Part shown: positions 54,170 through 63,927 of the stretch, one piece after another
Layout of the letters: the number at the start of each line of letters is the position of its first letter
Position numbering within the stretch: the first letter of the stretch is position 1
DNA from: Mycolicibacterium litorale
GTDB taxonomy: Bacteria > Actinomycetota > Actinomycetes > Mycobacteriales > Mycobacteriaceae
Direction of reading: 5' to 3'
Assembly: GCF_014218295.1 (NCBI RefSeq)
Contig: NZ_AP023287.1
Coordinates: 3,348,001-3,412,000 of the forward strand
Length of the DNA: 64,000 nt
Position numbers and translations under genes: made by a program
The notes under the pieces: model-generated
Seen by the model: only the letters and a program-made list of their open reading frames with translations
The model's database searches: none
What the model was told of the DNA's origin: nothing

Positions 54170-55416
54170 CCAGGCCTTCCACTGCTAACGGCGGTTTCCC
54201 GAGTGTCGTGGTGACCGCCGTCGAGGCCACCACGTCGATCGCAGCCGACATCGAGAGCACGTGGAAGGGCCTGCTGGCGGGCGAGAGCGGCATCCGCGTC
54301 CTCGAGGACGACTTCGTCACCAAGTGGGACCTTCCGGTGCGTATCGGTGGTCATCTCGTCGACAACGTCGACGACCACATGACCCGCATCGACATGCGGC
54401 GCATGTCGTACGTGCAGCGCATGTCGAAGCTGCTGGCAGGTCGTCTGTGGGAGAACGCGGGCAAGCCCGAGGTCGACCCGGACCGGTTCGCCGTGATCAT
54501 CGGCACCGGTCTGGGTGGCGGCGAGAAGATCGTCGAGACCTATGACGCGATGAACGAGGGCGGGCCCCGCAAGGTGTCCCCGCTCGCCGTTCAGATGATC
54601 ATGCCCAACGGTGCGGCGGCGGTCGCCGGCCTGGAGCTGGGCGCCCGCGCCGGGGTCATCACCCCGGTGTCGGCGTGCTCGTCCGGGTCGGAGGCCATCG
54701 CCCACGGTTGGCGCCAGGTCGTCATGGGCGACGCGGACTTCGCCGTCGTCGGTGGCGTGGAGGGCGGTATCGAGGCACTGCCGATCGCGGCGTTCTCGAT
54801 GATGCGCGCCATGTCGACCCGCAACGACGATCCCGCGGGCGCCTCCCGGCCGTTCGACAAGAACCGGGACGGCTTCGTCTTCGGCGAGGCCGGCTGCTTG
54901 ATGATCATCGAGACCGAGGAGCATGCCAAGGCCCGTGGCGCCAAGCCGCTGGCCCGGCTGATGGGTGCCGGCATCACGTCGGACGCCTTCCACATGGTGG
55001 CTCCGGCGGCGGACGGCCAACGCGCCGGCCACGCGATGAAGCGGGCGATGGAGACGGCGGGGCTGTCCCCCAAGGACATCCAGCACGTCAACGCCCACGC
55101 CACCGCGACGCCGATCGGTGACACCGCGGAGGCCAACGCCATCCGCGTCGCCGGTGTGGAGCACGCCGCGGTCTACGCGCCGAAGTCGGCGCTGGGCCAC
55201 TCGATCGGCGCCGTGGGTGCCCTCGAGTCCGCGTTGACGGTGCTGGCGCTGCGTGACGGCGTCATCCCGCCGACACTGAATTACGAGACACCGGACCCCG
55301 AGATCGATCTCGACGTCGTTGCGGGCGAGCCACGGTATGGCGACTACCAGTACGCCATCAACAACTCGTTCGGGTTCGGCGGTCACAATGTGGCATTGGC
55401 GTTCGGTCGCTACTGA
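54166..55416 (+). CDS. kasA: Beta-ketoacyl-ACP synthase KasA
   Basis: 416 residues. Condensing enzyme of mycolic acid elongation and target of thiolactomycin. Catalytic Cys171 in [10 protein letters not shown], His in [13 protein letters not shown] and His in [12 protein letters not shown] form the Cys-His-His set. GTG 54166 overlaps the acpM stop by four bases. A 37-base gap leads to kasB. Length and motifs match M. tuberculosis KasA. Confidence 0.97.
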   Translation: MTRPSTANGGFPSVVVTAVEATTSIAADIESTWKGLLAGESGIRVLEDDFVTKWDLPVRIGGHLVDNVDDHMTRIDMRRMSYVQRMSKLLAGRLWENAGKPEVDPDRFAVIIGTGLGGGEKIVETYDAMNEGGPRKVSPLAVQMIMPNGAAAVAGLELGARAGVITPVSACSSGSEAIAHGWRQVVMGDADFAVVGGVEGGIEALPIAAFSMMRAMSTRNDDPAGASRPFDKNRDGFVFGEAGCLMIIETEEHAKARGAKPLARLMGAGITSDAFHMVAPAADGQRAGHAMKRAMETAGLSPKDIQHVNAHATATPIGDTAEANAIRVAGVEHAAVYAPKSALGHSIGAVGALESALTVLALRDGVIPPTLNYETPDPEIDLDVVAGEPRYGDYQYAINNSFGFGGHNVALAFGRY

Positions 55417-55453
55417 GTAAGTCACGGCCAACGGAAGGATCAGCGGAGCAGTA

Positions 55454-56707
55454 ATGGCACGGTTAGCTACGGGGAACGGTTTCCCCAACGTGGTCGTCAC
55501 CGGCATTGCCATGACGACCGCCCTGGCTACCGACGCGGAGACCACCTGGCAGCGTCTGCTGGACGGCCAGAGTGGGATCCGTAGGCTCGAGGACCCGTTC
55601 GTCGAGGAGTACGACCTTCCGGTCAAGATCGGCGGTCATCTGCTCGAGGACTTCGACAGCGAGCTCACCCGCGTCGAGCTGCGTCGGCTGTCCTACCTGC
55701 AGAAGATGTCGACGGTCCTGGGCCGGCGGGTCTGGGACAACGCGGGATCTCCCGAGGTCGATCCGCGTCGGCTGATGGTGTCGATCGGCACCGGCATGGG
55801 TTCCACCGAGGAACTCGTGTTCAGCTACGACGGAATGCGGGCCAAGGGCCTCAAGGCCGTGTCACCGCTGGCCGTGCAGATGTACATGCCCAACGCGGCC
55901 GCCGCCGCGGTGGGTCTGGAGCGCAAGGCCCGGGCCGGGGTGATCACCCCGGTCTCGGCCTGCGCCTCCGGTTCGGAAGGCATCGCCCAGGCGTGGCGCA
56001 ACATCGTGCTGGGCGAGGCCGACATCGCGATCTGCGGCGGGGTCGAGACCCGCATCGAAGCCGTGCCGATCGCCGGTTTCGCGCAGATGCGCATCGTGCT
56101 GTCGACCACGAACGACGATCCCGCGGGCGCCTGCCGCCCGTTCGACAAGGACCGCAACGGGTTCGTCTTCGGCGAGGCCGGCGCGCTCATGGTCATCGAG
56201 ACCGAGGAGCACGCCAAGGCGCGCGGTGCGAACATCCTGGCCCGCATCATGGGTGCGAGCGTCACCTCGGACGGCTACCACATCGTGGCGCCGGACCCCA
56301 ACGGTGAACAGGCCGGCTGGGCGATGACCCGTGCCATCCAGTTGGCGGGTCTGCAGCCCAGCGACATCGACCATGTCAACGCGCACGCCACCGGCACCAG
56401 TGTCGGCGACGTCGCCGAGGGCAAGGCGATCAACAACGCGATGGGCGGCCACAAGCCCGCGGTCTACGCACCCAAGGGAGCGCTGGGCCACTCGGTGGGG
56501 GCCGTCGGCGCGGTGGAGTCGATCCTGACGGTGCTGGCGCTCAAGAACGGCGTCATCCCGCCCACCCTCAACTTGAAGAACCTGGATCCGGAGATCGACC
56601 TCGACGTCGTCGCAGGCTCTCCGCGGCCCGGTAACTACCAGTACGCCATCAACAATTCGTTCGGATTCGGTGGGCACAACGTCGCGCTCGCTTTCGGGAA
56701 GTACTGA
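55454..56707 (+). CDS. kasB: Beta-ketoacyl-ACP synthase KasB
   Basis: 417 residues, clearly paralogous to KasA. Catalytic motifs are [20 protein letters not shown] and [14 protein letters not shown]. It carries out the last elongation steps to full-length meromycolate; loss removes acid-fastness in M. tuberculosis. Start ATG 55454 with CGGAG seven bases upstream. Third condensing-type gene in the operon order acpM-kasA-kasB. Confidence 0.97.
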   Translation: MARLATGNGFPNVVVTGIAMTTALATDAETTWQRLLDGQSGIRRLEDPFVEEYDLPVKIGGHLLEDFDSELTRVELRRLSYLQKMSTVLGRRVWDNAGSPEVDPRRLMVSIGTGMGSTEELVFSYDGMRAKGLKAVSPLAVQMYMPNAAAAAVGLERKARAGVITPVSACASGSEGIAQAWRNIVLGEADIAICGGVETRIEAVPIAGFAQMRIVLSTTNDDPAGACRPFDKDRNGFVFGEAGALMVIETEEHAKARGANILARIMGASVTSDGYHIVAPDPNGEQAGWAMTRAIQLAGLQPSDIDHVNAHATGTSVGDVAEGKAINNAMGGHKPAVYAPKGALGHSVGAVGAVESILTVLALKNGVIPPTLNLKNLDPEIDLDVVAGSPRPGNYQYAINNSFGFGGHNVALAFGKY

Positions 56708-56763
56708 TACTCACAGCTTCTCGACAGTCAGCCGACATCGGAACGGGCAACAGGAGGATTTGG

Positions 56764-58185
56764 ATGACGATCATGGCCCCCGAGGCAGTCGGTGAGACGC
56801 TCGACCCGCGCGATCCGCTGCTGCGCCTGAGCACGTTCTTCGACGACGGCACCGTCGAGCTGCTGCACGAGCGGGACCGCTCCGGTGTGCTCGCCGCGGC
56901 AGGCACCGTCAACGGCGTGCGCAGCATCGCGTTCTGCACCGACGGGACCGTGATGGGTGGCGCCATGGGCGTCGAAGGCTGCCGCCACATCGTCAACGCC
57001 TACGACACCGCGATCGAGGAGCAGAGCCCGATCATCGGGATCTGGCACTCCGGTGGCGCCCGCCTCGCCGAGGGCGTCAAGGCGCTGCACGCGGTCGGGC
57101 TGGTGTTCGAGGCCATGATCCGGGCGTCCGGCTACATCCCGCAGATCTCGGTCGTCGTCGGCTTCGCCGCCGGTGGCGCCGCCTACGGTCCGGCCCTGAC
57201 CGACGTCATCGTGATGGCCCCCGACAGCAAGGTCTTCGTGACCGGACCCGACGTCGTGCGCAGCGTCACCGGTGAGGACGTCGACATGGTCTCGCTCGGC
57301 GGCCCCGAGGCGCACCACAAGAAGTCCGGCGTCTGCCACATCGTCGCCAGCGACGAGCTCGACGCCTACGAGCGCGGTCGCCGCCTGGTCGGATTGTTCT
57401 GCCAGCAGGGGCATTTCGATCGGACCAAGGCCGAGTCCGGCGACACCGACCTCAAGGCCCTGCTGCCCGAGTCGGCGCGGCGCGCCTACGACGTGCACCC
57501 GCTGATCACCGCGCTGCTCGACGACGGTGTGCCCTTCGAGGAGTTCCAGGCCAAGTGGGCGCCGTCGATGGTGGTCGGCCTCGGCCGGCTGTCGGGCCGC
57601 ACGGTCGGCGTGCTGGCCAACAACCCGCTGCGTCTCGGCGGCTGCCTGAACTCCGAAAGCGCCGAGAAGGCAGCGCGTTTCGTCCGACTGTGCGATGCGT
57701 TCGGCATCCCCCTGGTCGTCGTGGTCGACGTGCCGGGCTACCTGCCCGGCGTGGACCAGGAGTGGGGCGGCGTGGTGCGTCGCGGCGCCAAGCTGCTGCA
57801 CGCGTTCGGTGAGGCCACCGTTCCGCGCGTCACCCTCGTCACCCGCAAGATCTACGGCGGCGCCTACATCGCGATGAACTCCCGGTCGCTGGGCGCCACG
57901 AAGGTGTTCGCCTGGCCCGACGCCGAGGTCGCCGTCATGGGCGCCAAGGCCGCGGTCGGCATCCTGCACAAGAAGAAGCTGGCCGCCGCCGCCCCCGAAG
58001 AGCGTGAGGCGTTGCACGAGCAGCTGGCCGCCGAGCACGAGCGCATCGCCGGCGGTGTCGATTCGGCCATCGAGATCGGTGTCGTCGACGAGAAGATCGA
58101 CCCCGCCCACACCCGCAGCAAGCTGACCCAGGCGCTGGCCGAGGCTCCCGCGCGCCGCGGTCGGCACAAGAACATCCCGCTGTAA
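56764..58185 (+). CDS. accD6: Acetyl/propionyl-CoA carboxylase carboxyltransferase beta subunit
   Basis: 473 residues. The two crotonase-like halves hold the acyl-CoA oxyanion turns AAGGAAYGPAL and KIYGGAYIAMNSR. It makes malonyl-CoA for FAS-I/FAS-II with an AccA3 biotin subunit encoded elsewhere. AGGAGG seven bases before the ATG is a strong ribosome site. Last gene of the FAS-II operon; the ending RRGRHKNIPL is conserved. Confidence 0.97.
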   Translation: MTIMAPEAVGETLDPRDPLLRLSTFFDDGTVELLHERDRSGVLAAAGTVNGVRSIAFCTDGTVMGGAMGVEGCRHIVNAYDTAIEEQSPIIGIWHSGGARLAEGVKALHAVGLVFEAMIRASGYIPQISVVVGFAAGGAAYGPALTDVIVMAPDSKVFVTGPDVVRSVTGEDVDMVSLGGPEAHHKKSGVCHIVASDELDAYERGRRLVGLFCQQGHFDRTKAESGDTDLKALLPESARRAYDVHPLITALLDDGVPFEEFQAKWAPSMVVGLGRLSGRTVGVLANNPLRLGGCLNSESAEKAARFVRLCDAFGIPLVVVVDVPGYLPGVDQEWGGVVRRGAKLLHAFGEATVPRVTLVTRKIYGGAYIAMNSRSLGATKVFAWPDAEVAVMGAKAAVGILHKKKLAAAAPEEREALHEQLAAEHERIAGGVDSAIEIGVVDEKIDPAHTRSKLTQALAEAPARRGRHKNIPL

Positions 58186-58220
58186 CCGCCCTGCGCGTCA
58201 CCTCCGTCGCGCCGCTGCTG

Positions 58221-59045
58221 ATGGTTCTCAGCGGCACGTCGATGTATGTCGGGGCGTCGTTCGGTGTGCTGCTGTTCGACACCATCGCGCCCGCGGGCGT
58301 GGCGTGGCTGCGGGTCGCGGTCAGCGCACTCATCCTCGTCGCGCTGGTGCGGCCCGGGCGCTCCGCCTGGACGGGGCGGCCGATGCTGCTGGCCGGTGGG
58401 TTCGGCGTCGTCACGGCGCTGATGAACATCAGCTTCTACGAATCGGTGGCCCGGCTGCCGCTCGGCACCGCCGTGGCGATCGAGTTCCTCGGCCCGATCG
58501 CCGTGGTGGCCTACGAATCCCGGTCGGTGCGCGGTGTCGCCTCACTGCTGGCGGCCGGTGCGGGTGTGGCGCTGATCGCCGACGTGCAATGGGCGGCCGA
58601 ACCGCTGGGCGTGGTGTTCGCCCTGCTGGCCGCGGCCTTCTGGGCCGGATACGTCCTCCTCGGCAAGACCGTGGCCGCTCGCGGGGATTCGCTGAGCTCA
58701 CTCGCGGTCGGCTGGACCATCGCGGCGGTGGTGACCTCGCCCCTGCTCGTCGTGGTGCTGCAGGGCCGTCCCCCGGAGTCGGTGTCCCGCGTGGCGCTGA
58801 TGGTGCTGGCACTGGCGGTGTTGTCGAGTGTGCTGCCCTATCTGCTGGATCAGCTGGTGCTGCGGATGGTCGGGCGAGCCCGGTTCGCGCTGCTGCTCGC
58901 CCTGCTTCCGGTGGCGGCGGTCTTCGCCGGCCTCGTCATGCTGCAGCAGGTGCCGTCGGGCGCCGAACTGTGCGGGATCGCCCTGGTGATCGTGGCGCTG
59001 GTGATCAGTGACCATGCCAGGGAGCCGGCGGTGCCCGCCACGTGA
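58221..59045 (+). CDS. EamA-family (DMT) permease
   Basis: 274 residues with ten hydrophobic segments in two EamA repeats (AVSALILVALVRPG and GFGVVTALMNISFYESVARL; then LGVVFALLAAAFWAGYVLLG and LSSVLPYLLDQLVLRMV). Relatives such as RhtA/YdcZ export amino acids or metabolites. The ATG at 58221 leaves only 35 bases after accD6, so it may be transcribed with the FAS-II operon. The true start could lie a few codons upstream, but no better start codon is seen. Confidence 0.88.
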   Translation: MVLSGTSMYVGASFGVLLFDTIAPAGVAWLRVAVSALILVALVRPGRSAWTGRPMLLAGGFGVVTALMNISFYESVARLPLGTAVAIEFLGPIAVVAYESRSVRGVASLLAAGAGVALIADVQWAAEPLGVVFALLAAAFWAGYVLLGKTVAARGDSLSSLAVGWTIAAVVTSPLLVVVLQGRPPESVSRVALMVLALAVLSSVLPYLLDQLVLRMVGRARFALLLALLPVAAVFAGLVMLQQVPSGAELCGIALVIVALVISDHAREPAVPAT

Positions 59046-59058
59046 GCGCCTCGACCGG

Positions 59059-59937
59059 TCATCGCCGGGGCACGATCATCACCGGCACGGGACTGTGCCG
59101 CAGGATCTTGGCCGCCGCGGAACCGAGGAACACCTGGGCGCTCGGACCCGCAGCGCCCGAGCCCAGCAGCAACAGGTCGCCGGCCTCCCACGAGACGTCC
59201 TCGACGGCTTCGCGCCAGTCGTGCGACACCCCGACGACGAGGTCGACGTCGGGAGTCGCGATGCGGGCACGGATGTCGTCGAGCTGCCTGGCCACCTCGT
59301 CGGCGGTGCGCTTCGACCACTGCTCGACGACCAGGCCCTCCGCCGACGGTTCGAAAGAGCCGCCGAACACCGCGACCGGGCGTACCGAGAACGACGCGAT
59401 GCGCAGCCGCACCGACCACCGCGCGGCGAGTTCGACCGCGGTCTCGATCAATCGGACCGCGTCGGCATGGCCGCCGTAGGCGACGGTCAGGCGGCGGATC
59501 GGGTCGCGACCGGACGGATAGCCGCGCGGGGCCAGCGCCACCGGGACCGCGGCGGTGTGCACGAGCCGGTCGGTGACACTGCCCAGCGCGATGCGGCCGA
59601 GCAACCCCGACGACGAGGAGCCCACCACGACCGCTTCCGCACGGTGGTGCGTCGCCAGTTCCGTCAGGCCCTCCGGAACCGAGGTCGACTTGTGGACGAC
59701 CACCGAGATCTCGACGTCGCCGGACATCTCGTCGACCACCCGCTCGAGCGACGTCCGCACCTGCACGGTGAGGTGGTGCAGGTACTCGTTCTCGACGGGG
59801 TCACCGCGCGGGGGCCACGGCCGCTCGACGATGGCCGCGGCGACGATCCGGTCGAAGGTGCACCGGGCGAGTTCGGCAGCCAGGTGCAGCGGTGCACTGC
59901 CCTGCCGGCTGGCGCTGAACCCGGCGACGATCGTCAT
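59059..59937 (-). CDS. Universal stress protein, tandem Usp domains
   Basis: 292 residues with two UspA domains. The first has the ATP-binding turn VGSSSSGLLGRIALGSVTDR with the G-2x-G-9x-G-S pattern. The second has LGSGAAGPSAQVFLGSAAAK. ATG 59937 overlaps the stop of the amino acid permease upstream by four bases, so the two are one operon. Function: nucleotide-binding stress or dormancy-related protein; not proven. Confidence 0.9.
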   Translation of the reverse strand: MTIVAGFSASRQGSAPLHLAAELARCTFDRIVAAAIVERPWPPRGDPVENEYLHHLTVQVRTSLERVVDEMSGDVEISVVVHKSTSVPEGLTELATHHRAEAVVVGSSSSGLLGRIALGSVTDRLVHTAAVPVALAPRGYPSGRDPIRRLTVAYGGHADAVRLIETAVELAARWSVRLRIASFSVRPVAVFGGSFEPSAEGLVVEQWSKRTADEVARQLDDIRARIATPDVDLVVGVSHDWREAVEDVSWEAGDLLLLGSGAAGPSAQVFLGSAAAKILRHSPVPVMIVPRR

Positions 59938-61754
59938 GGCGTGGTGGCGGCTTCGACCGTCGTGGCGACGACGTGCGTCACCGGCACCTGGTGTTGCGCG
60001 CGGGCACGGTCGACCACGTCGAAGCGCTGCCACACCGACTGTTCGGGCGGCAGTGTCGATACGACGATCTGGTCGGGCTCGAAGTCGTCGACGGCCTCGG
60101 ACAGCGCCCGCAGCGGACGGTAGTCGCCGAGCGTGCCGTCAGCGGTGAAGTCGTGGCCGCGCAAGGTGGCGAGCGTGTGCTCGAGGCGTTCAGACGCGGC
60201 CCTGCGGGTGGCCTCCTGCAGGTCGAGGGGACCGTGGGTGGCGGCGGTGCCCGTCTCGATCGGGCTGACCGGCACCACGACGAAGTACTCGGTCTCGCGG
60301 TCGGCACCGATCCGGTGCAACTCGTCGAGGAGTTCGGTGGAGTTCACGGTCTGGTTGGCCAGCACCAGGACCCGATGCGGCTTCCCGGTTCCGGAGACGC
60401 CCGCGGCGGTCCGTCGCCGCTTGAGGAACATCTTGTTCGCGCCGTAGAGCGCCAGCACCACCGCCCAGGACAGCAGGCTCAGCACCAGTTGGGACCGCAG
60501 CGCGTCGTCGATGAACATCTGCACGAGGATGGCCACGATCCCCAGCGCGGTGAGCACCGACAGCACCGGAAACAGCCACATCTTCACCTTGAGCTTGGAA
60601 TCTGGTGTGCGACGGCGCAATACGATCTCGGACACCGCGATCAGCAGGTAGACGAACAGGATGATGGCGCCGCTGGAGTTGAGCAGGAACGCGAAGATGG
60701 TGTCCGGCGACACCGCCGCGGCGATCACGCACAGGAAGCCGACCACCGACGATGCCAGGATCGCGATGGCGGGCACGCCCCTGCGGGTGACCTGAACCAG
60801 TTGCGCCGGCGCCTCACGCCGCGCGGCGAGAACGAACAGCATCCGCGAGGCGGTGTACATCCCGGAGTTCAGACAGCTCAGCACCGCGGTGAGCACGACA
60901 GCGTTCATCACGTGGTCGGCGTACGGGATGCCCATCTCGGTGAATGCGGCGACGAATGGCGAGGCGGCGATGCCCTCGTCGTTCCACGGCAGAATCGTGA
61001 CCAGTAGCAGCGCCGAACCCACGTAGAACAGCAGGATGCGCACGATCACCGAGTTCGCGGCCTTGGCGACCGCCCGTTCGGGGTCGGCCGACTCGGCGGC
61101 GGCGATCGTCGCGATCTCGGCGCCCACCATCGAGAAGATCACCGTGACGATGCCGACGGTGATCACCCCGAATCCCATCGGCATGAATCCGCCGTGGGCG
61201 GTCAGATTCGAGAAGTCGGCGTCCTTGCCGGGCCACAACCCGATCACGAACAGCGCGCCGAGCGCGATGAACGCCAGGATCGCGGCGACCTTGATGCCGG
61301 CGAACCAGAACTCGAACTCCCCGTAGGACTTCACCGAGAACAGGTTGGTCGCCGTCATGAGGATCATGAACACCAGCGACGATGCCCACAGCGGCACGTC
61401 GATCCAGTACTGGATGATCTTCGCGCCGGCGATGGCCTCGAAGCCGACGACGATCACCCAGAAGTACCAGTACAGCCAGCCGACGGAGAAGCCGGCCCAG
61501 TTGCCGAGCGCGTCGCGACTGTAGTCGGCGAACGAACCCGTGGAGGGTTTGGCGACCGCCATCTCGGCGAGCATCCGCATCACCATGATGATGAGGACGC
61601 CGCTCATCGCGTAGGTGAGGAAGGATCCGGGTCCGGTGTCGGCGATCACCACCCCGGACCCGACGAACAGGCCGGCGCCGATGACCCCGCCGATGGCGAT
61701 CATCCGCAGTTGGCGTTGATTCAGCGCCTTCTTCAGGGTGGGTGCTGCTGTCAT
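59934..61754 (-). CDS. APC amino acid permease with a C-terminal Usp-like domain
   Basis: 606 residues. Residues 1-about 460 form a 12-span amino acid permease of the GABA permease (GabP/AnsP) group: RQLRMIAIGGVIGAGLFVGSG, GPGSFLTYAMSG and the EMAVAKPSTGSFADYSRDAL loop are typical. After a basic linker (KRRRTAAGVSGTGKP) comes a soluble domain of about 140 residues (HRVLVLANQTVNSTELLDEL to QIVVSTLPPEQSVWQ) that resembles a Usp/GABA-permease regulatory tail. The next gene encodes a Usp protein, so both may respond to the same signal. Start ATG 61754; an in-frame ATG at 61787 is not favoured. Confidence 0.9.
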   Translation of the reverse strand: MTAAPTLKKALNQRQLRMIAIGGVIGAGLFVGSGVVIADTGPGSFLTYAMSGVLIIMVMRMLAEMAVAKPSTGSFADYSRDALGNWAGFSVGWLYWYFWVIVVGFEAIAGAKIIQYWIDVPLWASSLVFMILMTATNLFSVKSYGEFEFWFAGIKVAAILAFIALGALFVIGLWPGKDADFSNLTAHGGFMPMGFGVITVGIVTVIFSMVGAEIATIAAAESADPERAVAKAANSVIVRILLFYVGSALLLVTILPWNDEGIAASPFVAAFTEMGIPYADHVMNAVVLTAVLSCLNSGMYTASRMLFVLAARREAPAQLVQVTRRGVPAIAILASSVVGFLCVIAAAVSPDTIFAFLLNSSGAIILFVYLLIAVSEIVLRRRTPDSKLKVKMWLFPVLSVLTALGIVAILVQMFIDDALRSQLVLSLLSWAVVLALYGANKMFLKRRRTAAGVSGTGKPHRVLVLANQTVNSTELLDELHRIGADRETEYFVVVPVSPIETGTAATHGPLDLQEATRRAASERLEHTLATLRGHDFTADGTLGDYRPLRALSEAVDDFEPDQIVVSTLPPEQSVWQRFDVVDRARAQHQVPVTHVVATTVEAATTP

Positions 61755-61787
61755 CCGAGTCGGATACCCAGATGTGAGCTGTATCAC

Positions 61788-63332
61788 TCAGACGACGGCG
61801 TCGACGAACTCCTGCGCCGTCTCGGTGGCCCGCTCGCGGTCGGCTTCGACGAGTCCGATACGGGTACGCCGGTCGAGGATGTCGCCGACGGTCATCGCGC
61901 CTTCGTGGGTCACCGCGTACTCGAACTCCGCACGGGTCACGTCGATCCCGTCGGCCACCGGCGCGGTGGGCCGGTCGCATCGGGCCTGCGCGACCACGTG
62001 GTGCGCCTCGGCGCCGTAGCGGGCGAGCAGCGATGCGGGCAGGTCGACCGGTGCCCGCCGCGTCGACACCGGGTTGGCCGGCGCGCCGACCAGCGGCAGG
62101 TCGCGGGTGCGGCACGGTCCGGCGGACAGGCCGCGCAGCGCGATCGTCCGGTCCAGCACGTCTTGCGCCATGAAGCGGTATTCGGTGAGCTTGCCGCCGA
62201 TCACGCTGATCACGCCCGACGGGGATTCGGTGACCGCGTGGTCGCGCGAGAGGTCGGCGGTGCTGCCCTGCCCGGTGTCGATGAGGGGGCGCAGTCCGGC
62301 GTAAGCGCCGCGGACGTCCGCCTCGGTCAGCGCCGTCGCCAGCGCGGTGTTGACGGTGTCGAGCAGGAAGCCGATCTCCTGCGGACTCGGTTGCGCGACA
62401 TCGGGAATCGGGCCAGGCGCATCCTCGTCGGTCAGGCCGAGGTAGACCCGGTCGAGTTGTTCGGGCATCGCGAACACGAACCGGTTGAGCGCCCCCGGGA
62501 TCGGGATGGTCAGCGCCGCTGCCGGATGGCCGAAGGCGGCGGCGTCGAAGACCAGATGTGTTCCGCGCGAGGGCCGCAGGCGCAGTGTCGCGTCGATGTC
62601 GGCCGCCCATACGCCTGCGGCGTTGACCACGGCGCGCGCCGTGACGTCGAAGGAGTCGCCACTGCACTGATCGGTGAGCCGCACGGAGGTGGCCGTGGCG
62701 TGCGAGGCGCCGACCCGGGTGAGGATCCGCGCGCCGTGCTGGGCGGCGGTGCGCGCCACCGCCGTCACCAACCGGGCGTCGTCGATGAGCTGACCGTCGT
62801 AGGCGAGGAACGCCCCTGTCAGGCCGTCGCGACGAACGGCGGGTACCAGTTCGGCGGCGCGCCGGGCGGTGACGCGGCGGGACCGGGGCAGCGTGGCGGC
62901 CGGCGTCCCCGCGAGCCGGCGCAGCCCGTCGCCGGCGAGGAAGCCCGCCCGCACCAGCGCGCGCGCCGACGGCGCCATCTCGGGCAGCAGCGGCACCAGT
63001 TGCGGCATCGCGGACACGAGGTGAGGGGCGTTGCGAGTCATCAGGATTCCGCGTTCGACGGCGCTGCGCCGAGCGATGCCGACGTTGCCGCTGGCCAGGT
63101 ACCGCAGCCCGCCGTGGACCAGTTTGGAGCTCCAGCGGCTGGTGCCGAACGCCAGGTCGTGTTTCTCCACCAGCGCCACCGACAACCCGCGGCTGGCGGC
63201 GTCCAGCGCGATGCCGGTGCCGGTGATCCCGCCGCCGATCACCACGACGTCGACGGGTGCGCCGTCGGCGAGATCGGCCAGTTCGGTGGCGCGGCGGGCG
63301 GCGTTGAGTGCCGGGCCACGGGGCGACGTCAT
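61788..63332 (-). CDS. glpD1: FAD-dependent glycerol-3-phosphate dehydrogenase
   Basis: 514 residues. FAD motif VVVIGGGITGTGIALDAASRG, then SSKLVHGGLRYL and the substrate loop RGTHLVFD, with ISVIGGKLTEYRFMAQD near the end of the catalytic part. A C-terminal DAO domain follows. It oxidises glycerol-3-phosphate to DHAP, feeding electrons to quinone. Ortholog of Rv2249c. ATG 63332 overlaps the TetR stop by four bases, so it is likely controlled by that regulator. Confidence 0.95.
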   Translation of the reverse strand: MTSPRGPALNAARRATELADLADGAPVDVVVIGGGITGTGIALDAASRGLSVALVEKHDLAFGTSRWSSKLVHGGLRYLASGNVGIARRSAVERGILMTRNAPHLVSAMPQLVPLLPEMAPSARALVRAGFLAGDGLRRLAGTPAATLPRSRRVTARRAAELVPAVRRDGLTGAFLAYDGQLIDDARLVTAVARTAAQHGARILTRVGASHATATSVRLTDQCSGDSFDVTARAVVNAAGVWAADIDATLRLRPSRGTHLVFDAAAFGHPAAALTIPIPGALNRFVFAMPEQLDRVYLGLTDEDAPGPIPDVAQPSPQEIGFLLDTVNTALATALTEADVRGAYAGLRPLIDTGQGSTADLSRDHAVTESPSGVISVIGGKLTEYRFMAQDVLDRTIALRGLSAGPCRTRDLPLVGAPANPVSTRRAPVDLPASLLARYGAEAHHVVAQARCDRPTAPVADGIDVTRAEFEYAVTHEGAMTVGDILDRRTRIGLVEADRERATETAQEFVDAVV

Positions 63333-63910
63333 GGCCGCAGGTACCCGTTGAGCGAGTGGGCGAGTTCCACCGAGAGGGTTTGGGCGTCGATCAGCGGGGC
63401 GACCATCTGTGCCGACTGGATCGTCGACTGCGTGATGAGCAGGCACATGGCCGCGAGCTGGCGGGGCTCGCCGGAACGGACGCTGCCGTCGTCCTGGGCG
63501 ACCTTGATGGCGCCGGCCAGCGCGTCGATGAGCATCTGCTGGCTGGTGCCGAGCCGTTCGGTGATGTAGACCATCGCCAGTTCGGGGGCGCTGCGGAACA
63601 CCGACATCACGATCTCGTCGTTGCGTAGCCGGTCCCCTACCCGCACGATGCGGTCGACCAGCGCGGTGCGGCCGCCCCCGTCGCCGGGTATGGCGTCGAG
63701 GACGCCGGCGATCCGCGCGGTCAGCAGCGCCGCGAGCACGGCGTCGGTATCGCGCCACCGGCGGTAGATGGTCGGCCGGCTCACCCGGGCGCGGCGGGCG
63801 ATCTCGGCGAGTGTCACCCGGTTGACCCCGTAGGCCACGACGCACTCCGCGGCAGCGTCGAGTATGCGTTCCTCGACCGGCCGCGACGCGTCCTTACGGA
63901 TTGACATCAT
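63329..63910 (-). CDS. TetR-family transcriptional regulator (Rv2250c-like)
   Basis: 193 residues. N-terminal TetR helix-turn-helix at about 13-58 (ERILDAAAECVVAYGVNRVT, LAEIARRARVSRPTIYRRW). The ligand domain has no recognisable signature. It is co-transcribed with glpD1 and divergent, over only 17 bases, from an FAD oxidase gene. Two adjacent ATGs (63910, 63907) are possible starts. Confidence 0.92.
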   Translation of the reverse strand: MMSIRKDASRPVEERILDAAAECVVAYGVNRVTLAEIARRARVSRPTIYRRWRDTDAVLAALLTARIAGVLDAIPGDGGGRTALVDRIVRVGDRLRNDEIVMSVFRSAPELAMVYITERLGTSQQMLIDALAGAIKVAQDDGSVRSGEPRQLAAMCLLITQSTIQSAQMVAPLIDAQTLSVELAHSLNGYLRP

Positions 63911-63927
63911 CTGTAATACTGTAACTC
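63911..63927. promoter_or_regulatory. 17-bp divergent promoter/operator between the TetR and FAD oxidase genes
   Basis: The gap contains the direct repeat CTGTAA-TA-CTGTAA. TACTGT (63917-63922) fits a plus-strand -10 and TACAGT (minus, 63923-63918) a minus-strand -10 at leaderless spacing for each gene; they overlap by five bases. One bound TetR dimer could block both. Confidence 0.5.
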
